From the NCBI RefSeq assembly GCF_005886145.1, contig NZ_CP040504.1, positions 2,108,001-2,172,000 of the forward strand: DNA of 64,000 nt, given 5' to 3'. Positions 22,970-32,807 of this stretch are shown one piece after another (the stretch's first letter is position 1; every line of letters starts with the position of its first letter). Both the position numbers and the translations under genes were made by a program. The stretch comes from Neisseria sp. oral taxon 014 str. F0314. Lineage in GTDB: Bacteria; Pseudomonadota; Gammaproteobacteria; Burkholderiales; Neisseriaceae. The notes beneath the pieces are model-generated. The model was not told the DNA's origin. It ran no database searches and was given only the letters and a program-made list of their open reading frames with translations.

Positions 22970-23872
22970 ATGAAAACCCATTCAGACGAACTGGCCGTGT
23001 TCGTGCAGGTGGTGGAAAGCGGCAGTTTCAGTCGCGCGGCAGAACGGCTCGGGCTGGCCAACTCCGCCGTCAGCCGTACCGTGAAGCGGCTGGAAGACAA
23101 ACTCTCCGCCAACCTGCTCAACCGCACCACGCGCCAACTGCGGCTTACCGAAGAAGGCTGCCGCTTTTTCGAGCGCGCGCGGCAGATACTGCATGACATT
23201 GAAGCCGCCGAGACCGAAATCCTCTCCGCAGGCGGCGCGCCGCAGGGCGTGCTTCGGGTGGATTCCGCCACGCCCACGCTGCTGCACCTCGTCGCTCCGC
23301 TGGTACGCCCGTTCTGCGAACGCCACCCGCAAGTGTCGCTGCTGCTCACCTCGTCCGAAGGCTACATCGACCTCATCGAGCGGCGCGTGGACATCGCCAT
23401 CCGCGCAGGCAGCCTGCACGACTCCGCCTTACGCGCCCGCCATCTGTTCGACAGCCGTCTGAAACTCGTTGCCGCGCCCGATTATCTCGCCCGCCGCGGC
23501 ACGCCCCAAACCGTCGCCGACCTGTCGCAGCACACCCTCATCGGCTTCTCCGAGCCCAAAACTCTGAACAACTGGCCGTTTGCCGATACCGGCCACACTC
23601 CTTACGCCGCCGTGCCGCAACTGTCCGCCAACAGCGGCGAAACCATCCGCCGCCTGTGCCTGGAAGGCAACGGCATCGCCTGCCTGTCGGATTTCACCGC
23701 CGCCGCCGATATTGCTGCGGGACACCTGCACGAACTCCTGCCCGACCGCGCCTTGAACGAAGCCAAACCGTTTTACGCCGTCTATTACGGCGACAATGCC
23801 GTCAGCCCGAAAATCCGGGCTTTTGTGGATTTTTTTGCGGAGCAGTTGGAGAGGAAGGCTCTGAAAATATAG
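22970..23872 (+). CDS. crgA: LysR-type regulator CrgA
   Basis: 300 residues. The N-terminal winged HTH reads ELAVFVQVVESGSFSRAAER, followed by a linker helix and an effector domain from ~residue 90. The sequence is very close to what I recall of meningococcal CrgA (contact-regulated gene A), including NSAVSRTVKRLEDKL and DIAIRAGSLHDSALRARHLF. In N. meningitidis CrgA is an octameric regulator that represses its own gene and mdaB and affects host-cell attachment. The ATG at 22970 is chosen over one ten codons upstream because of AGGAAAA. Confidence 0.85.
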   Translation: MKTHSDELAVFVQVVESGSFSRAAERLGLANSAVSRTVKRLEDKLSANLLNRTTRQLRLTEEGCRFFERARQILHDIEAAETEILSAGGAPQGVLRVDSATPTLLHLVAPLVRPFCERHPQVSLLLTSSEGYIDLIERRVDIAIRAGSLHDSALRARHLFDSRLKLVAAPDYLARRGTPQTVADLSQHTLIGFSEPKTLNNWPFADTGHTPYAAVPQLSANSGETIRRLCLEGNGIACLSDFTAAADIAAGHLHELLPDRALNEAKPFYAVYYGDNAVSPKIRAFVDFFAEQLERKALKI

Positions 23873-23971
23873 CTTCAATGAAGTTTTAATACATAACAAA
23901 GCAGCCTGCATTTTGAATCTCCCAAGTGCAGGCCGCTTTTCTATTTTTCAAACAGCCTTCAACTTCTAAAG

Positions 23972-24154
23972 GCCGTCTGAAAATCTGATTTCAGACGGCA
24001 TATCAATCTGCTCTTGCGGCGGTTTTCAGAAACACCGGCGGTATATTGTGGTGAAATGCGGTAGGATTCGGAAAGGCGATGGGGCGACATTTCGGACTCA
24101 TGTGTAGAGAATAAGCAAAGGCCGTCTGAAACATTTGTTTTCAGACGGCCTTTG
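23972..24154. repeat. Two DUS inverted pairs
   Basis: The first pair (23972-23999) follows crgA and the second (24117-24154) follows the AsmA gene from the other strand. Each can act as a terminator; the ~115 bases between them show nothing else. Confidence 0.8.
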
Positions 24155-24157
24155 TCG

Positions 24158-26275
24158 TTATTCGCGGTTCGGGTTCAGCCATTGCCATTGTTCTTTCAAT
24201 GTGTTTTCAAGGGCTTTCTGTTTTTCGGCCGGAGTGCTCAGGCCGTTGGTCAGGCGGCTGTAATCTATGGTGATGGACGGATTGTTAATCGGACCGTTGA
24301 TTTTGAGCGGGATGGGTTTGGCCTTCGGATTGCGGGCGTTGCGTATCAGCATTTCTTCCGACAACTCTTGTTTGCCCAAGTCGGTAAAGCCGTTGCTGAC
24401 AATCAACAGGCTGTCGGATGTAACTTCGGTATTGAAGTGGCGGCTGATACCTTGGTCGATGGTGCTGGTGAGCGAGAAGCGGCGGAATGGGGTACGCGGG
24501 ATTTCGCCGTTGTGCCCGCGGCGCGAAATGGTGCCGCTTTGCATGATGTTGTCGATGTCTATGCCCAGCCATGCGCCGTTGGAAACATTGAGCGTGAGTG
24601 TGCCTTTGAGTGTTTTGGTCAGGCTGGTCCGGTCTTGTCCGCGGGCAGTCAGGTCGATAACAGCATCGCCTGTGCCGCTGATGCTGTTGACGGTAAGAAG
24701 ATCTTGCAGCAGGCGGCGTACCTGTACGCCCTGCGCGTTCTGTTGGAGGTGGTAGGACGGCGGCTCGGTGTTGGCCATGCTGATGCCGCCTTCGGTTTTG
24801 CCGCCGTAAAGTCCGGCTTTGAAGTTGCTCAGGGCGATATGGTCTTTGTCGGCAGAAAGCAGGGTTTCGACATTGTCCAGTTGCAGGCCGGGCAGGGTGA
24901 TGGCATCGATTTTGATTTGGGCTTCAATCGTAGGCGCTCCGGAGCGGCTGAGGAATCCGGGATAAGCCTTGCCGGAATGTGTTTGCAGGTCGTCCCAGTA
25001 AGGGGTGAGCGAGAGTTTGCTGAGGGCGATGCCCGCTTCGAGGCGCGGCTGTTGCTCCGGTTCGGCGGCATATCGAACGGTCAGTGCGGCGGGCTGACGG
25101 TCGAATAAGCCTTTGAACTGTCCCTGCCAGTGGTTCAGGTCGGGCATGGAGAACGAACCTTCGAACGCGCTGATAAAGCGCGGCCGCGGAGCTTTGATGA
25201 GGGTGTCTTGATGGGTGTTGATGCGTAGGCCGTCTGAAAACGCGCCTTTGCTGCGCTGCCAGATGGCGGGGCCGGAAAGGGTGAATGTGGTGTATTGCTG
25301 CTCGGTTTTGTGGCCTGCGTTGAATTTGAAGTTGTCGAGCACGGCGATGCTGGGACGCAGACTGACTTTGTCCAGCTCCAGCGAACCGTCCCAGCGGCTT
25401 TCCGATGTACCGGCGGTAAAGGCGCTGCTCAGGGCGTTGAGGCTCAGGTGATTGTTTCTCAGGGTAATCAGCGGGCTTTGCGCGGTCAGGTGCAGGTTGT
25501 GGAACGAGCTGTCGGCACGCAGGTTGAAGTTTCTGGCTTGAAGGGTGCTGCTTTGCGGTTGCCAGAGCAAGGCGCTGTCAGTGCTGACCGTCAGCGTATG
25601 GTCGTTCAGACGGCCTGCCGCTTCCAGATGGAACGAAGGGGTTTCCCAGTTGCCGCCGGACGTCCGCCAGATGCCGTTGCCCTGCCAGCGCAGCGGCAGC
25701 GTGTCGTGTTGGAGCGTACCGTTGATTTTAAACGGCCTGCCGCCTGCTTCGGGCCGCTGCGTGTTCAGGCCGAAGTTTTCGATTTTGTAGCTGCCCTGCG
25801 GCAGGCGCACATCGATACGGCTGCTTTCGATAATGAGGCGGTTGGGGGTGGAGCCGGCGGGCTGTTGCCATAAATCTTGAAGGTTCCAGCCGTCGGGGGT
25901 TTGTTCGAGTGTGGTGTCCGCACCGGAGACTACCCATTTTTCGATGGGCGCGTTGTCCGACCACAGTGCCGACCAAGCAAAGCCGATTTTTGTTTCGCGG
26001 ATGAGGATGGCCGGATGGTTGCCGTCGGGTGTGCTGATGACGACGTTTTTCAAGGTGAGGGTGGGGCGCGGCAGCAGGCTGCGGCCGACCGACCGGTCGA
26101 AATTGATGGTACGGCCGGTTTTGCGGATGAACGCTTCGGTATGGCGTCGGACTTGATCCGTGCTGAAAACATGATGCAGCAAGACATTCAGGCCGATGGT
26201 GGCGAGAATTGCGGCCAAGATGCAAAAGGCAGCCAGTTTCAGCCAGAATTTTCCGGAATGCAGCAGACGAATCAT
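24158..26275 (-). CDS. AsmA-family envelope protein
   Basis: About 705 residues from MIRLLHSGKFWLKLAAF. One N-terminal membrane helix is followed by a large periplasmic domain with the AsmA beginning (GRTINFDRSVGRSLLPRPTLTLKNVVIS) and the typical C-terminal AsmA_2 region (LRRLLQDLLTVNSISGTGDA-like, ISRRGHNGEIPRTPFRRFSL). AsmA-like proteins form long hydrophobic grooves and take part in lipid transport or outer-membrane homeostasis. An upstream in-frame start at 26419 is unlikely. The ORF is intact and full length. Confidence 0.87.
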   Translation of the reverse strand: MIRLLHSGKFWLKLAAFCILAAILATIGLNVLLHHVFSTDQVRRHTEAFIRKTGRTINFDRSVGRSLLPRPTLTLKNVVISTPDGNHPAILIRETKIGFAWSALWSDNAPIEKWVVSGADTTLEQTPDGWNLQDLWQQPAGSTPNRLIIESSRIDVRLPQGSYKIENFGLNTQRPEAGGRPFKINGTLQHDTLPLRWQGNGIWRTSGGNWETPSFHLEAAGRLNDHTLTVSTDSALLWQPQSSTLQARNFNLRADSSFHNLHLTAQSPLITLRNNHLSLNALSSAFTAGTSESRWDGSLELDKVSLRPSIAVLDNFKFNAGHKTEQQYTTFTLSGPAIWQRSKGAFSDGLRINTHQDTLIKAPRPRFISAFEGSFSMPDLNHWQGQFKGLFDRQPAALTVRYAAEPEQQPRLEAGIALSKLSLTPYWDDLQTHSGKAYPGFLSRSGAPTIEAQIKIDAITLPGLQLDNVETLLSADKDHIALSNFKAGLYGGKTEGGISMANTEPPSYHLQQNAQGVQVRRLLQDLLTVNSISGTGDAVIDLTARGQDRTSLTKTLKGTLTLNVSNGAWLGIDIDNIMQSGTISRRGHNGEIPRTPFRRFSLTSTIDQGISRHFNTEVTSDSLLIVSNGFTDLGKQELSEEMLIRNARNPKAKPIPLKINGPINNPSITIDYSRLTNGLSTPAEKQKALENTLKEQWQWLNPNRE

Positions 26276-26466
26276 GATAAGGGCACAGAGTAAAACGGTT
26301 GACAGTATAGCATAAGGCCGTCTGAAAACTTTAATTTGCCATGATGTCCGACCGCCGGCGGTTGTTCGGCGGCGACAGCGGATTATGTTAACATCGGTTG
26401 CGGCGGCTCCTGTTTTCAAACAGAGCGGCGCGCCGGATTCGACAGCCTGTTTCAGGGAGGGTAGAC

Positions 26467-27345
26467 ATGATTATTGTAATGCAGAAAAAGGCGGGTGCGG
26501 AGGAAGTGGCCCGCGTGGTCGGCATTATCCGCAGCCGCGGCCTGACCGAACATATTTCGCAGGGCAGCGAACGGACGGTTATCGGCGCCGTCGGCGACGA
26601 GCGGGTGTTCCGGTCCAACGAATTGGACAATCTGCCGGGCGTGGAGCGCGTTATCCGCATTCTTAACGACTGGCAAACCATCAGCCGCGAAGTGCAGCCC
26701 GAAGACAGTGTGATTCACGTTCGTGGCGTGGCTTTCGGCGGCAGCAGGATGCTGGATATTACCGTGGACGAGCAATCCGCCGGACGCGCCGATGCAGTGT
26801 ATGCCGACCCGTTTTATCTGCCTGCGCGCGCTTATACGGGGTGGGATACCGGCAAAGGCAGGGCGCAGGAAACGGATATGAAAGACAGCCTGCAACGCCT
26901 GCATGAGGCAGGTAAACCGGTGTTGGTGCGGATACGAGACGTGCGCCAGATTGAAGCGGCGCTGGCGGCGGAAGCGGACATTTTGTATCTGGGCGGCGAA
27001 TTGATGGACAACCGGGCCTTGCAGGATGAAGTAGGCCGTCTGAATACGCCGGTAGTGCTATGTAAAGACAAACACCATCGCGCGGACGACTGGCTGGTAG
27101 CGGCGGAACACATTGCCCAACGCGGCAACCGCCATGTGATTTTGGGCGAAGCGGGTACGCTCAGTTTCGAGCCGGAACATACACGCCGGCTGGACGTCGA
27201 CGCCATCGTGCGCGTGCGGCGCGCGAGCCATCTGCCCGTTATCGTCAATATTACACGCCTGTGGCATAACGATATGCCGCAGAACGTGTTGTATAGACTG
27301 GCGGTGGCAGCCGGCGCAAACGGGGTCATCAGCAGCCTGAAGTGA
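26467..27345 (+). CDS. DAHP-synthase-like protein lacking catalytic motifs
   Basis: 292 residues. The N-terminal ~95 residues match the ferredoxin-like regulatory domain of AroF-type (I-beta) DAHP synthases (MIIVMQKKAGAEEV, ERTVIGAVGDER, LPGVERVIRILNDWQTISRE). The C-terminal part keeps a barrel-like pattern, but GPCSVE, RGGAFKPRTSPY, CERG and DPSHATG are replaced (for example HVILGEAGTLSFEPEH and LPVIVNITRLWHND). It is therefore probably not a DAHP synthase and may be a regulatory or repurposed homologue. The start has GGAGGG upstream. Confidence 0.75.
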   Translation: MIIVMQKKAGAEEVARVVGIIRSRGLTEHISQGSERTVIGAVGDERVFRSNELDNLPGVERVIRILNDWQTISREVQPEDSVIHVRGVAFGGSRMLDITVDEQSAGRADAVYADPFYLPARAYTGWDTGKGRAQETDMKDSLQRLHEAGKPVLVRIRDVRQIEAALAAEADILYLGGELMDNRALQDEVGRLNTPVVLCKDKHHRADDWLVAAEHIAQRGNRHVILGEAGTLSFEPEHTRRLDVDAIVRVRRASHLPVIVNITRLWHNDMPQNVLYRLAVAAGANGVISSLK

Positions 27346-27502
27346 ATTTTCAGACGGCCTGCCGCGTCTGTTGAGGGGAGATTGCAAGATGTGCGGAAAC
27401 GGCAGCCGGAAACCGCCTGATGCCGCCGTTTCCACCCAAGGTCTGAACCAAATCCGTTATCGCTTTGCCGTGATTTGGTCGGCGCACACACGCAATCGGG
27501 TA

Positions 27503-27540
27503 CAAAAAAACGCACCGTATCGCAGACGGTGCGTTTTTTT
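27503..27540. terminator. Terminator of the cytochrome c5 gene
   Basis: AAACGCACCGT, loop ATCGCAG, ACGGTGCGTTT, with A and T runs on the outside, located 20 bases after the cycB stop on the minus strand. Confidence 0.88.
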
Positions 27541-27559
27541 CGGCTTTCAAAGCGGGCTT

Positions 27560-28432
27560 TTAGAATTTGGCACCCGACTGATTGGCCATGTAGTCGACGG
27601 CTGCTTTGACTTCATCGTCGCTCAGGCCGGAATTGCCGCCTTTGGCAGGCATGGCGTTGAAGCCTTCGAGCGCGTGTTTGTGCAGCGTGTCCTTACCTTG
27701 TTTGATACGCGGTGCCCAGTCTTCTTTTTTGCCGACATGGGGAACGCCGGGAACGGCGCCGCCGTGGCAGGCTTGGCAGCTTGCCTCATAGACTTTTTTG
27801 CCGTCCGCACCGCTAGAGGCGGGAGCGGCCGCTCCTTTGTCTTCCGCTTTGGCGGCATCTGCTGCGGCAGGCGCGGCAGATGCAGTACCGTCGGTCGCAG
27901 CGGAAGCGGCGGCGGGAGCAGCACCGGAAGCCGCTGCATCGGCAGGAGCGGCAGCGTCAGGATCGGGGAAGCTGGCCCCGCCTTTGTTGGCCATATAGGT
28001 AATTACCCGTTTCAATTCCTGATCGGTCAAATCGGCCGCGCCGCCTTTGGCGGGCATGGCGTTAAAACCGTTCAAAGCGTGTTGGAACAGGGTGTCGAAG
28101 CCTTGTGCGATACGGGGCGCCCAATCGCCTTTGTTATCAAGTTTGGGCGCATTGGGGACGATGCTGTCGGCTGCGTGGCATTGGATACAGATTTTGTTGA
28201 AAATCTGATCGCCTTTGCGTTCGCCGACGGCGATGCCGTCGCCCATCGTAACCTGTCCGACAGGCTGGATGCGGGTCTGGGTGGCGGATTCGGTGGTGGC
28301 GGCTACGTCTCCGAAAGAACCGCTGCCTGCCAGTTTGATGCAGAAGAAAACGACTGCAAGCAGGATAACGATGCCGCTCACAAGGGTGAATAATGCCGAG
28401 CCGCCGGCTCTGATATTACTTGGTTGTTTCAT
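27560..28432 (-). CDS. cycB: Di-haem cytochrome c5
   Basis: 290 residues. An N-terminal membrane anchor (LFTLVSGIVILLAVVFFCI) is followed by two homologous cytochrome c5 domains, each with a CxxCH haem site (CIQCHAAD at ~78 and CQACHGGA at ~220) and an axial Met in FNAMPAKGG. They are joined by a ~65-residue Ala/Pro linker. In Neisseria this protein carries electrons from bc1 to terminal oxidase cbb3 and to nitrite reductase AniA. The long linker should let the distal domain reach its partners. Confidence 0.92.
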   Translation of the reverse strand: MKQPSNIRAGGSALFTLVSGIVILLAVVFFCIKLAGSGSFGDVAATTESATQTRIQPVGQVTMGDGIAVGERKGDQIFNKICIQCHAADSIVPNAPKLDNKGDWAPRIAQGFDTLFQHALNGFNAMPAKGGAADLTDQELKRVITYMANKGGASFPDPDAAAPADAAASGAAPAAASAATDGTASAAPAAADAAKAEDKGAAAPASSGADGKKVYEASCQACHGGAVPGVPHVGKKEDWAPRIKQGKDTLHKHALEGFNAMPAKGGNSGLSDDEVKAAVDYMANQSGAKF

Positions 28433-28843
28433 TTGGTAGGCCTCACCGTCAGTTTTGGATTGTGCTTTAGGTTTGTAATCGGAAGTATCCGGAGAACCGG
28501 TCGTCCGGCTTCCCGTTTGCAGGGTAATCCGGCTTATCCGGAGTACGGCGCAAAGCGGTGCAAGAGGGGGAACGGCGGGGTTCGGATGCTTTTTAGTATG
28601 TTAAATGCAATTAACAATATTTTGCTGGATTATACTGAATTCACAGGGGGTTTCCAATCGCTGATGCCGAAATTCTGTAAAAAAATCTGTAAAATAATGA
28701 AGGCGGGCTATCTGAAACGCTTTGTTTTCAGGCCTTGCGGCGGGGAGAATGCTTTGTTGTGCAATGTAGCGCTTTATTGATTTGGCGCAGAAAATTTTGC
28801 CAATGCGGGATTTTTAAGTTAATCTTACGGCTTTCGTTGAGCC
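28433..28843. other. Intergenic region between cycB and tRNA-Arg
   Basis: About 410 bases with no credible gene. The minus strand should carry the cycB promoter; the AT-rich stretch at 28590-28690 is the best candidate. The sequence TATCTGAAACGCTTTG near 28710 resembles a decayed DUS pair. Confidence 0.5.
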
Positions 28844-28919
28844 GCACCCATAGCTCAGTTGGAAGAGCGTCAGTTTCCGAAGCTGGAGGCCACAGGTTCG
28901 ATCCCTGTTGGGTGCGCCA
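28844..28919 (+). tRNA. tRNA-Arg (CCG)
   Basis: A 76-base cloverleaf with encoded CCA; acceptor GCACCCA pairs with TGGGTGC. The anticodon CCG is at 28877-28879. A DUS hairpin follows after nine bases. Confidence 0.95.
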
Positions 28920-28928
28920 GAATGGATG

Positions 28929-28965
28929 GAGAGGCCGTCTGAAAATCTGTTTCAGACGGCCTCTT
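28929..28965. terminator. DUS inverted repeat terminator
   Basis: GAGAGGCCGTCTGAAA and TTTCAGACGGCCTCTTT arms between tRNA-Arg and the convergent aminotransferase gene. Confidence 0.85.
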
Positions 28966-28978
28966 TGCATGGCGCGGT

Positions 28979-30172
28979 TTATTTCAGCACTTCGGCAAAC
29001 GCATCGGCAACATAGGCGATATTCGAAGCATTCAGCCCGGCGACGCACATTCTGCCGGAATCCAGCAGGTAAACGGCAAATTCGTCGCGCAACCTGCGGA
29101 CTTGTTCCACGCTCAATCCTGTGTAGCTGAACATGCCGCGCTGTTTGATGAAATAAGTGAAATCGCGGTCGGGGATTTGGGCGTTCAAGACGTCGTAAAG
29201 TTTCTGCCGCATGGCGTGGATTCGATCGCGCATGACATAGACTTCGTTTTGCCACAAGGCGTAAAGTTCCGGGCTGTTCATCACGTCCGCGGCAATATAC
29301 GCGCCGTGTGCGGGCGGGCTGGAGTAGATGCGGCGGACGGTGAATTTGAGTTGTCCGAACACCAATTCCGCTTCTTCTTTATTCGGGCAAACCACGCTCA
29401 AACCGCCGACGCGATCGCCGTAGAGCGACAGGTTTTTCGAGAAGGAATTGCTGACGAACAGCGGCAAATCCATTTCCACCGCTTTGCGGATGGTGTAGGC
29501 ATCGCTGTCCAAATCGCCGCCGAAGCCTTGGTAGGCGATGTCCATAAACGGAATCAGTTTGCGCGTTTTGATGATTTGCAACACTTCGTCCCATTGCTGT
29601 TCCGACATATCCACGCCGGTCGGGTTGTGGCAGCAGGGGTGCAGGATTAGGATACTGTGTTCGGGCAGGGTGTTGAAAAACGCGGTCATTTCGTCGAATT
29701 TCACGCCGACGGTGGCGGGGTCGTAATAAGGATAAGTGCCGACCTCGAAACCTGCGCCTTCAAAAATGCCGCGGTGGTTGTCCCAAGTCGGATCGCTGAC
29801 GTAGGCGCGCGCTTCAGGGAACCAGCGGTGCAGGAAGTCCGCCCCGACTTTGAGCGCGCCCGAGCCGCCCAAAGTCTGTACGGTAACGATGCGTCCTTGC
29901 GCGAGCGCGCGATTGTCTTTGCCGAACAATAAATGCTGCACCGCGCTGCGGTAAGTGTTCAAACCTTCCATCGGCAGGTAGGGCGACGGCGCAGGCACGG
30001 CGGCGCGGGCGGTTTCGGCACGGCTCACGGATTCCAACACGGGCATTTTACCTTCGTCGTCGAAATAAATGCCTATGCTCAAATTGACTTTTTCGGGTCG
30101 CGGGTCGTTTTTGAAGGTTTCGACCAAACTCAAAATCGGGTCGCCGGGGTAATATTCGATGTGGCGGTACAT
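28979..30172 (-). CDS. tyrB: Aromatic amino acid aminotransferase (TyrB/AspC family)
   Basis: 397 residues, fold-type I, PLP-dependent. The PLP lysine is in [16 protein letters not shown] (SxSKxxxLYxxRxG), PLP phosphate contacts are in [10 protein letters not shown], and [11 protein letters not shown] is the NPTG motif. It starts [13 protein letters not shown] at 30172, with AAGGA eight bases upstream; in-frame starts further upstream are poorer. It transaminates tyrosine, phenylalanine and probably aspartate; the exact preference cannot be read from sequence. Confidence 0.9.
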   Translation of the reverse strand: MYRHIEYYPGDPILSLVETFKNDPRPEKVNLSIGIYFDDEGKMPVLESVSRAETARAAVPAPSPYLPMEGLNTYRSAVQHLLFGKDNRALAQGRIVTVQTLGGSGALKVGADFLHRWFPEARAYVSDPTWDNHRGIFEGAGFEVGTYPYYDPATVGVKFDEMTAFFNTLPEHSILILHPCCHNPTGVDMSEQQWDEVLQIIKTRKLIPFMDIAYQGFGGDLDSDAYTIRKAVEMDLPLFVSNSFSKNLSLYGDRVGGLSVVCPNKEEAELVFGQLKFTVRRIYSSPPAHGAYIAADVMNSPELYALWQNEVYVMRDRIHAMRQKLYDVLNAQIPDRDFTYFIKQRGMFSYTGLSVEQVRRLRDEFAVYLLDSGRMCVAGLNASNIAYVADAFAEVLK

Positions 30173-30249
30173 TTTGTACATCCTTGTTCGGATTCGGATA
30201 ATGAAAACACGGAAAGATTGTGGCACAAAGGCCGATTGTTGACAATCGG

Positions 30250-30291
30250 AGGCCGTCTGAAAAACGTGCGCATATATTTTTCAGACGGCCT
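30250..30291. repeat. DUS inverted pair between divergent genes
   Basis: AGGCCGTCTGAAAAA and TTTTTCAGACGGCCT arms lie between the divergent tyrB and folP starts, so this pair cannot terminate either gene. One arm runs into CTATAATGG, a -10-like box for folP. Confidence 0.8.
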
Positions 30292-30327
30292 ATAATGGCG
30301 TTTTTCCAACCATCCGCAGGAATTTTC

Positions 30328-31191
30328 ATGAAGCCGTCCGTCTGGCAGGCAGGGCGTTTCCGTATCGACCTTGCCCAACCGAAAATCATGGGCATCGCCA
30401 ACATTACGCCTGACTCGTTTTCCGACGGCGGTTCGTATTCGCAAAATGTCAAAACGGCGCTGGCCCACGCCGAGCGGCTGTTGAAAGACGGTGCGGACAT
30501 TCTCGACATCGGCGGCGAATCGACGCGGCCCGGGGCGGATTATGTCCCGCCGGAAGAAGAATGGCGGCGGGTGGCCCCCATATTGGCGGAAGTGGCGAAA
30601 TGGAATGTGCCCGTCAGCGTGGACACACGGCGTACGGAGATAATGCGGCGCGCTTTGGAACAAGGCGTGGCGGACATTATCAACGATGTTGCCGCCCTGA
30701 CCGACGAAGGCGCACTGGCGCTGCTGGCGCGGCAGCCGGACACGGGTATCTGCCTGATGCACATGCGGGGCCTGCCGGAAAATATGCAGGACAACCCGCA
30801 ATACGGAGATGTTGCCGGCGAAGTGGCGCGTTATCTGTCCGGCCGGGCCGAAGCGTGTATGGAGGCGGGCATCGCCGCAGAACGGCTGGTGCTCGACCCC
30901 GGTTTCGGCTTCGGTAAAAACCTGCAACACAATATCGAGCTGATGCGGCACTTGCCCGAATTGATGGCGGAAACGGGCTTTCCGCTGCTGATCGGCGTGT
31001 CGCGCAAACGTATGATAGGCGAGCTGACCGGCGAGGCAGACGCGGCGGAACGCGTACACGGCAGCGTGGCGGCGGCTCTGGCTTCCGTGGCGCGCGGCGT
31101 GCAAATCGTGCGCGTGCATGACGTGAAAGCGACGGCGGATGCGTTGAAAGTGTGGCGGGCTCTGGGCGTATTCCAGCCGCAGGCCGTCTGA
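30328..31191 (+). CDS. folP: Dihydropteroate synthase
   Basis: 287 residues, TIM barrel. It joins p-aminobenzoate to the pterin diphosphate in folate synthesis and is the sulfonamide target. Signatures are [16 protein letters not shown] (loop 1), [14 protein letters not shown] (loop 2), [10 protein letters not shown], and the C-terminal [13 protein letters not shown]. The ATG at 30328 has AGGA upstream. The last codons CAG GCC GTC TGA are a DUS, giving a QAV C terminus. It precedes glmM in the same direction, a common folP-glmM arrangement. Confidence 0.95.
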   Translation: MKPSVWQAGRFRIDLAQPKIMGIANITPDSFSDGGSYSQNVKTALAHAERLLKDGADILDIGGESTRPGADYVPPEEEWRRVAPILAEVAKWNVPVSVDTRRTEIMRRALEQGVADIINDVAALTDEGALALLARQPDTGICLMHMRGLPENMQDNPQYGDVAGEVARYLSGRAEACMEAGIAAERLVLDPGFGFGKNLQHNIELMRHLPELMAETGFPLLIGVSRKRMIGELTGEADAAERVHGSVAAALASVARGVQIVRVHDVKATADALKVWRALGVFQPQAV

Positions 31192-31292
31192 AACTAAGTT
31201 TTTTGAACCGTATCTAATTCATTTTAAAACCTTAAAAATTTTCCCCAACTTTATCAGATACCGATTCGGTATCTGTAGCAACGGAGTATCAC

Positions 31293-32633
31293 ATGGCAAA
31301 AAAATATTTCGGTACCGACGGCGTGCGCGGCGAAGTCGGTCAGTTCCCGATTACCCCTGATTTCGTATTGAAACTCGGCTACGCGGCGGGACAGGTGCTG
31401 GTGCAGCATGACAGCGAACACCGGCCGACTGTGTTAATCGGTAAAGACACGCGCATTTCCGGCTATATGCTCGAAGCCGCGCTGGTGGCGGGTTTCACCT
31501 CTGCCGGAGTCAATGTGATTCAGACCGGCCCGCTGCCCACGCCGGGCGTGGCCTATCTGACCCGTGCTCTGCGCCTTTCCGCCGGCGTGATGATTTCCGC
31601 GTCGCACAATGTCTATTCCGACAACGGCATTAAGTTCTTTGCCGAAGGCGGCGTGAAATTGAGCGATGAAATCGAGCTGGAAATCGAAGCCAAAATCGAC
31701 GAGGAAATGAAAACCCAGCCGTCCGACCGGCTCGGACGCGCCCGCCGCATCAACGGTGCGGACGACCGCTATATCGAATTTTGCAAATCCACCTTCCCCA
31801 ACCATCTTGATTTGCGCGGGCTGAAGCTGGTGGTCGATACCGCCAACGGCGCGGGTTACCATGTTGCGCCCAAGGTATTCCACGAACTCGGCGCGCAGGT
31901 GGTCAGCATCGGCGACGAGCCGAACGGCTACAACATCAATGAAAAATGCGGCGCCACCCATCCCAAAACGTTGCAGGCGGCCGTATTGCAGAACGAAGCC
32001 GACTACGGCCTCGCCCTCGACGGCGACGGCGACCGTCTGATGATGGTCGACCGCAACGGCAAAGTATACGACGGCGACAGCCTGATTTACGTCATCGCCA
32101 AAGCCCGTGCCCTCGAAGGCATCGAAATCGGCGGCGTGGTCGGCACGGTCATGACCAATATGGCGATGGAAATCGCGCTCAAAGAGCAGGGCGTTCAGTT
32201 CTGCCGCGCCAAAGTCGGCGACCGTTATGTGTTGGAACAGCTCCACCAGCGCGGCTGGCTCATCGGCGGTGAAGCCAGCGGCCATATTTTGTGCATGGAC
32301 AAACACAACACCGGCGACGGCATCATTTCCGCGCTGCAAGTCTTGGCCGCGCTGCGCATTTTGGGGCAGGACTTGGCCACCGTGTGCGCCGACTGGCAGC
32401 CGTATCCGCAAACCATGATTAACGTGCGCATCCAGAAGGGCCAGAAATGGCAGGAAGCTTCGGCGGGCGTATTGGCCGAAGTGGAAAAAGAACTCGAAGG
32501 GCGCGGCCGCGTGGTGTTGCGCGCATCGGGCACCGAGCCGGTTGTGCGCGTGATGGTCGAAGCCAAACAGGCCGACTGGGCCAAAAAAGGTGCGGAACGC
32601 ATCGCCGCGGCCATTCAGGGTTCTAAAAAATAA
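31293..32633 (+). CDS. glmM: Phosphoglucosamine mutase GlmM
   Basis: 446 residues, full length. It converts glucosamine-6-P to glucosamine-1-P for peptidoglycan and LOS precursors. The phosphoserine loop is [16 protein letters not shown] (serine ~residue 104), metal binding is [14 protein letters not shown], substrate binding is [13 protein letters not shown], and the phosphate loop is [20 protein letters not shown] ribosome site lies eight bases before the ATG. A DUS-free terminator follows. Confidence 0.96.
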   Translation: MAKKYFGTDGVRGEVGQFPITPDFVLKLGYAAGQVLVQHDSEHRPTVLIGKDTRISGYMLEAALVAGFTSAGVNVIQTGPLPTPGVAYLTRALRLSAGVMISASHNVYSDNGIKFFAEGGVKLSDEIELEIEAKIDEEMKTQPSDRLGRARRINGADDRYIEFCKSTFPNHLDLRGLKLVVDTANGAGYHVAPKVFHELGAQVVSIGDEPNGYNINEKCGATHPKTLQAAVLQNEADYGLALDGDGDRLMMVDRNGKVYDGDSLIYVIAKARALEGIEIGGVVGTVMTNMAMEIALKEQGVQFCRAKVGDRYVLEQLHQRGWLIGGEASGHILCMDKHNTGDGIISALQVLAALRILGQDLATVCADWQPYPQTMINVRIQKGQKWQEASAGVLAEVEKELEGRGRVVLRASGTEPVVRVMVEAKQADWAKKGAERIAAAIQGSKK

Positions 32634-32652
32634 ACGGTGCCTGCGCCCCAAA

Positions 32653-32690
32653 CGGCAGCCGGACGGATTCTGCGTCCGGCTGCCGCCTTT
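32653..32690 (+). terminator. Terminator of folP-glmM
   Basis: CGGCAGCCGGACG, loop GATTCTG, CGTCCGGCTGCCG, then CCTTTATTTTT. It is a GC-rich hairpin not built from DUS. Confidence 0.9.
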
Positions 32691-32807
32691 ATTTTTCACC
32701 GACGGCCTTGCGAACGTTTCAGACGGCCTCATCTCTTGGTAAAATAGCCCGATATGACGGAAAGGCCGTCTGAAAGCCCAACGCATTTTCTTTTGGAACC
32801 CAGCCCG

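Noticed and set aside
27371..28393. 340-codon plus-strand ORF opposite cytochrome c5
   Set aside because: Antisense shadow of the Ala/Pro linker and haem domains; the minus strand carries two CxxCH motifs.
31434..32786. 450-codon minus-strand ORF opposite glmM
   Set aside because: Antisense shadow; composition is His/Arg/Ala-rich without any motif, and glmM is certain.
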